The notes under the pieces were generated by a model. The model made no database searches and was not told the DNA's origin. It saw nothing but the letters and a program-made list of their open reading frames with translations. From positions 1 through 8,925 of the forward strand of contig JBMNSQ010000073.1 of assembly GCA_050945275.1 (NCBI GenBank): DNA of 8,925 bases, written 5' to 3'. The translations under genes were made by a program, and so were the position numbers. Positions 6,443 to 8,925 of this stretch are shown here, piece by piece (the first letter of the stretch is position 1; every line of letters starts with the position of its first letter). This stretch comes from JAAYWY01 sp050945275 (GTDB taxonomy: Bacteria > Bacillota > DTU030 > DUMP01).

Positions 6443-6868
6443 CTACTTTACGACTTCAATGCCCATACTGCGAGCGGTGCCACTAACCATCCGCATGGCC
6501 GCTTCCACGCTGGCGGCGTTAAGGTCCTGCATCTTTAACTGAGCAATCTCGCGCACTTTGGCCTCGCTAATCTTTCCTACCTTTTTCTTATTAGGCTCAC
6601 CAGAACCTAATTCGATACCAACGGCCTTCTTTATTAGCACAGCCGCTGGCGGGGTCTTGCACACGAACGTAAATGAACGGTCCTCAAAAATAGTGATTTC
6701 TGCCGGAATAATCATGCCCGCTTCGTTAGCCGTGCGAGCATTAAACTCCTTTACGAAAGCCATAATGTTTACGCCGTGTTGGCCAAGCGCCGGACCTACC
6801 GGTGGCGCTGGGGTGGCCTTGCCGGCGGGAATTTGTAGTTTAACTATGGCTGCAACTTTTTTCGCCAC
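6443..6868 (-). CDS. rplK: Ribosomal protein uL11
   Basis: A 141-residue protein of exactly the usual length, part of the GTPase-associated centre with 23S rRNA helices 43-44. The N-terminal domain has the conserved LQIPAGKATPAPPVGPALGQHGVNI region (about 11-35) with the flexible proline-rich segment targeted by thiopeptide antibiotics, and the C-terminal RNA-binding domain ends ...MVSGTARSMGIEV. The start codon is GTG at 6868, with AAGGAGG at 6878-6884, 9 nt upstream. It begins 19 bp after the nusG stop, so it is co-transcribed with nusG. Confidence 0.98.
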   Translation of the reverse strand: MAKKVAAIVKLQIPAGKATPAPPVGPALGQHGVNIMAFVKEFNARTANEAGMIIPAEITIFEDRSFTFVCKTPPAAVLIKKAVGIELGSGEPNKKKVGKISEAKVREIAQLKMQDLNAASVEAAMRMVSGTARSMGIEVVK

Positions 6869-6887
6869 CTAGCTACACCTCCTTGAA

Positions 6888-7433
6888 CTAAATCTTTTCG
6901 ATTTGTAGAAAGTCTACTTCCAAGGGTGTATCACGGCCAAACAACGAAATGTGTACTCGTACCTTAGATCTGTCGAGCAAAACTTCATCGACAGTGCCGA
7001 TAAAGCCTTCAAATGGCCCATCCACAAGGCGGACGTTTTGGCCACGAGCTAGATCCACACGAGGTCTGGCCTCTTCAATGCCCATTTGGCGCAGAATAGC
7101 CTGCGCTTCATGCTCCCGAAGCGGGATTGGTTTTGATCCTGGTCCAACAAAACCGGTAACTCCGGGAGTGTTGCGAACTACATACCAGGAATCATCACCC
7201 ATATGCATCTCCACCAAGACATATCCCGGGAAGACTTTCTTTTTAGTAGTTTTCTTCTTGCCGTCTTTAATCTCGATCTGGTCTTCCATTGGTACAAGCA
7301 CACGAAAGATCTTGTCTTGCATGCCCATGGAATCAACCCTTTTTTCGAGATTGGTCTTTACCTTGTTCTCGTACCCAGAGTACGTGTGTACCACATACCA
7401 ATGCCTTTCTTCGCTTCGGGAACTAGCCAACAA
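6888..7433 (-). CDS. nusG: Transcription termination/antitermination factor NusG
   Basis: A 181-residue NusG of usual size. The NGN domain (about 10-118) that binds the RNA polymerase clamp contains HWYVVHTYSGYENKV, KKVFPGYVLVEM (65-76) and NTPGVTGFVG (88-97); the C-terminal KOW domain (about 127-181) contains DGPFEGFIGTV (138-148). It links the elongating polymerase to ribosomes or Rho and modulates pausing. The reading frame has no ATG or GTG near the family start; TTG at 7433 is the best start, 9 nt after GGAGGG (7443-7448). The next codon is also TTG but would be 12 nt away. It follows secE by 23 bp in the conserved secE-nusG pair. Confidence 0.97.
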   Translation of the reverse strand: MLASSRSEERHWYVVHTYSGYENKVKTNLEKRVDSMGMQDKIFRVLVPMEDQIEIKDGKKKTTKKKVFPGYVLVEMHMGDDSWYVVRNTPGVTGFVGPGSKPIPLREHEAQAILRQMGIEEARPRVDLARGQNVRLVDGPFEGFIGTVDEVLLDRSKVRVHISLFGRDTPLEVDFLQIEKI

Positions 7434-7456
7434 GAAACCCCACCCTCCGAAGCCAG

Positions 7457-7675
7457 CTACCTAATCATCAAAATTAGCAGCCGGGAAATAGCAGAGTCCA
7501 CCACCCATATTAAGAGTGAAATAACAAGTACTGACACCACTACTACGCCGGTATAAGTAATAACCTCCGGCCTACTGGGCCAGATTACTTTACCTAACTC
7601 AGCACGAACTTCACGAAAGAAACGGGCCACACGCTGGCCCCACGAGCCTATTTTACCTTTAGCAGCTTCTGCCAT
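7457..7675 (-). CDS. secE: Preprotein translocase subunit SecE
   Basis: A 72-residue short-form SecE with one transmembrane segment (about 41-60). The amphipathic surface helix and conserved hinge before it read REVRAELGKVIWPSR (21-35), the diagnostic part of the family. SecE clamps SecY in the SecYEG membrane channel. ATG start; GGAGG at 7686-7690 is 10 nt upstream, with a second purine run (GAGGG) nearly touching the start. It lies 34 bp after rpmG, in the usual rpmG-secE-nusG order. Confidence 0.96.
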   Translation of the reverse strand: MAEAAKGKIGSWGQRVARFFREVRAELGKVIWPSRPEVITYTGVVVVSVLVISLLIWVVDSAISRLLILMIR

Positions 7676-7691
7676 TCCCTCACATCCTCCA

Positions 7692-7708
7692 GGACCGCAA
7701 AGCGGTCT
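7692..7708 (-). other. Small hairpin between rpmG and secE
   Basis: GACCGC (7693-7698) and GCGGTC (7702-7707) form a perfect 6-bp stem with a 3-nt loop, closing right after the rpmG stop codon and ending 2 nt before the secE ribosome binding site. No U tail follows, so it is not a terminator. It could protect the RNA 3' of rpmG or tune secE translation; that is inference. Confidence 0.45.
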
Positions 7709-7709
7709 G

Positions 7710-7859
7710 CTACTTGTTCTCTTTGTGCATCGTATGATGCTTGCAGAAGGGACAATACTTCTTAAGCTCCATCCGATTGGTCATTGTCTTTTTATTCTTG
7801 CTGGTAGTATAGTTGCGCTGCTTACAATCAGAGCAAGCTAATGTTACTGTCACGCGCAC
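7710..7859 (-). CDS. rpmG: Ribosomal protein bL33, zinc-binding form
   Basis: A 49-residue L33, the standard length, with both zinc-knuckle pairs present (C9-x-x-C12 and C36-x-x-C39), so it is the C+ zinc form. It sits near the E site of the 50S subunit. I start it at GTG 7859, with GGAGGT at 7867-7872, 7 nt upstream, which gives the family N-terminus VRVTVTLAC. A longer open frame to 7895 adds 12 residues that overlap the promoter and ribosome binding site and is unlikely to be translated. A promoter lies between it and tuf. Confidence 0.96.
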   Translation of the reverse strand: MRVTVTLACSDCKQRNYTTSKNKKTMTNRMELKKYCPFCKHHTMHKENK

Positions 7860-7885
7860 GGCTCGCACCTCCCAGGACTGGCCTC

Positions 7886-7917
7886 TATTCACCAACTTAC
7901 TGTATCATAGGTGAATA
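7886..7917. repeat. Perfect 8-bp inverted repeat around the rpmG -10 element
   Basis: TATTCACC (7886-7893) and GGTGAATA (7910-7917) are exact reverse complements separated by 16 nt that include the -10 hexamer. Because transcription would start near 7892, only one arm would be in the RNA, so this is more likely a DNA-level operator than an RNA hairpin. The binding protein is unknown. Confidence 0.5.
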
Positions 7918-7928
7918 AACGTTGTCAA
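7899..7928 (-). promoter_or_regulatory. Probable promoter for rpmG-secE-nusG-rplKA
   Basis: A perfect consensus -35, TTGACA (7923-7928 on the - strand), lies 18 nt from a -10 of TACAGT (7899-7904, 4 of 6). It sits right after the tuf stop codon and 40-69 nt before the rpmG start. No terminator follows tuf, so read-through from tuf may add to this promoter. Confidence 0.65.
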
Positions 7929-7931
7929 CGT
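7919..7931. repeat. 13-bp palindrome over the rpmG -35 element
   Basis: ACGTTGTCAACGT is perfectly palindromic about its central base and covers the whole TTGACA hexamer. A protein bound here would block the polymerase. It has no hairpin loop of useful size, so it is not a tuf terminator. Part of the symmetry follows from the TTGAC core itself. Confidence 0.45.
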
Positions 7932-7936
7932 GTTTC

Positions 7937-8925
<989 letters not shown>

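Noticed and set aside
6949..7556. Two + strand open frames opposite nusG and secE
   Set aside because: They are antisense shadows of clearly recognised core genes and have no family resemblance.
7710..7895. A 61-residue L33 starting at 7895
   Set aside because: The added N-terminus would cover the promoter and ribosome binding site; GTG at 7859 gives the standard 49 residues.
7676..7936. tRNA gene in the tuf-rpmG-secE gaps, as found in some bacteria
   Set aside because: The gaps are only 34 and 77 nt, and no cloverleaf or T-loop GTTCRA element is present.

Overview
The window looks like chromosomal core DNA from an anaerobic, low-oxygen-tolerant member of the Firmicutes (Clostridia, perhaps a Peptococcaceae, Moorella or Dethiobacter-like lineage; this placement is inference). 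The signs are very strong AAGGAGG-type ribosome binding sites, TTG and GTG starts on core genes, a 49-residue zinc-type L33, an L10 leader of the Firmicutes kind, an EF-Tu with a cysteine-rich insert of the sort I recall from Peptococcaceae-like clostridia, and two oxygen-detoxifying diiron proteins (a flavodiiron protein and a rubrerythrin).

Left part, + strand (1-2523): a two-gene operon made of a class A flavodiiron protein (fprA) and, 9 bp later, an HI0933/YhiN/BaiN-type flavoprotein. A good extended -10 promoter lies at the window edge. The operon runs head-on into an HD-GYP gene on the - strand, and the two coding ends overlap by 41 bp.

Middle, - strand (2483-4405): a tandem-HD protein with a complete HD-GYP motif, likely a cyclic-di-GMP phosphodiesterase, and upstream of it a rubrerythrin that ends in a strong hairpin terminator.

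Right part, - strand (4551-8925): the translation/transcription cluster, read right to left as tuf (cut by the window edge), rpmG, secE, nusG, rplK, rplA, L10 leader attenuator, rplJ, rplL, terminator. A perfect TTGACA -35 sits between tuf and rpmG, so rpmG onward probably has its own promoter in addition to read-through from tuf. The rplA-rplJ gap holds a recognisable L10 leader whose competing terminator and antiterminator pairings can be drawn base by base.

Most of the window is ordinary. The points worth a second look are: rpoB and rpoC do not follow rplL, where they normally lie, and a terminator and rubrerythrin are there instead; the inverted repeats overlapping two promoters; a perfect 11-bp hairpin inside the YhiN-like gene that reads like a terminator for antisense transcripts; the 3' overlap of the convergent genes; and the pairing of a flavodiiron protein with a possible rRNA dihydrouridine synthase. 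I see no transposon, CRISPR array, tRNA, rRNA or clear new system.
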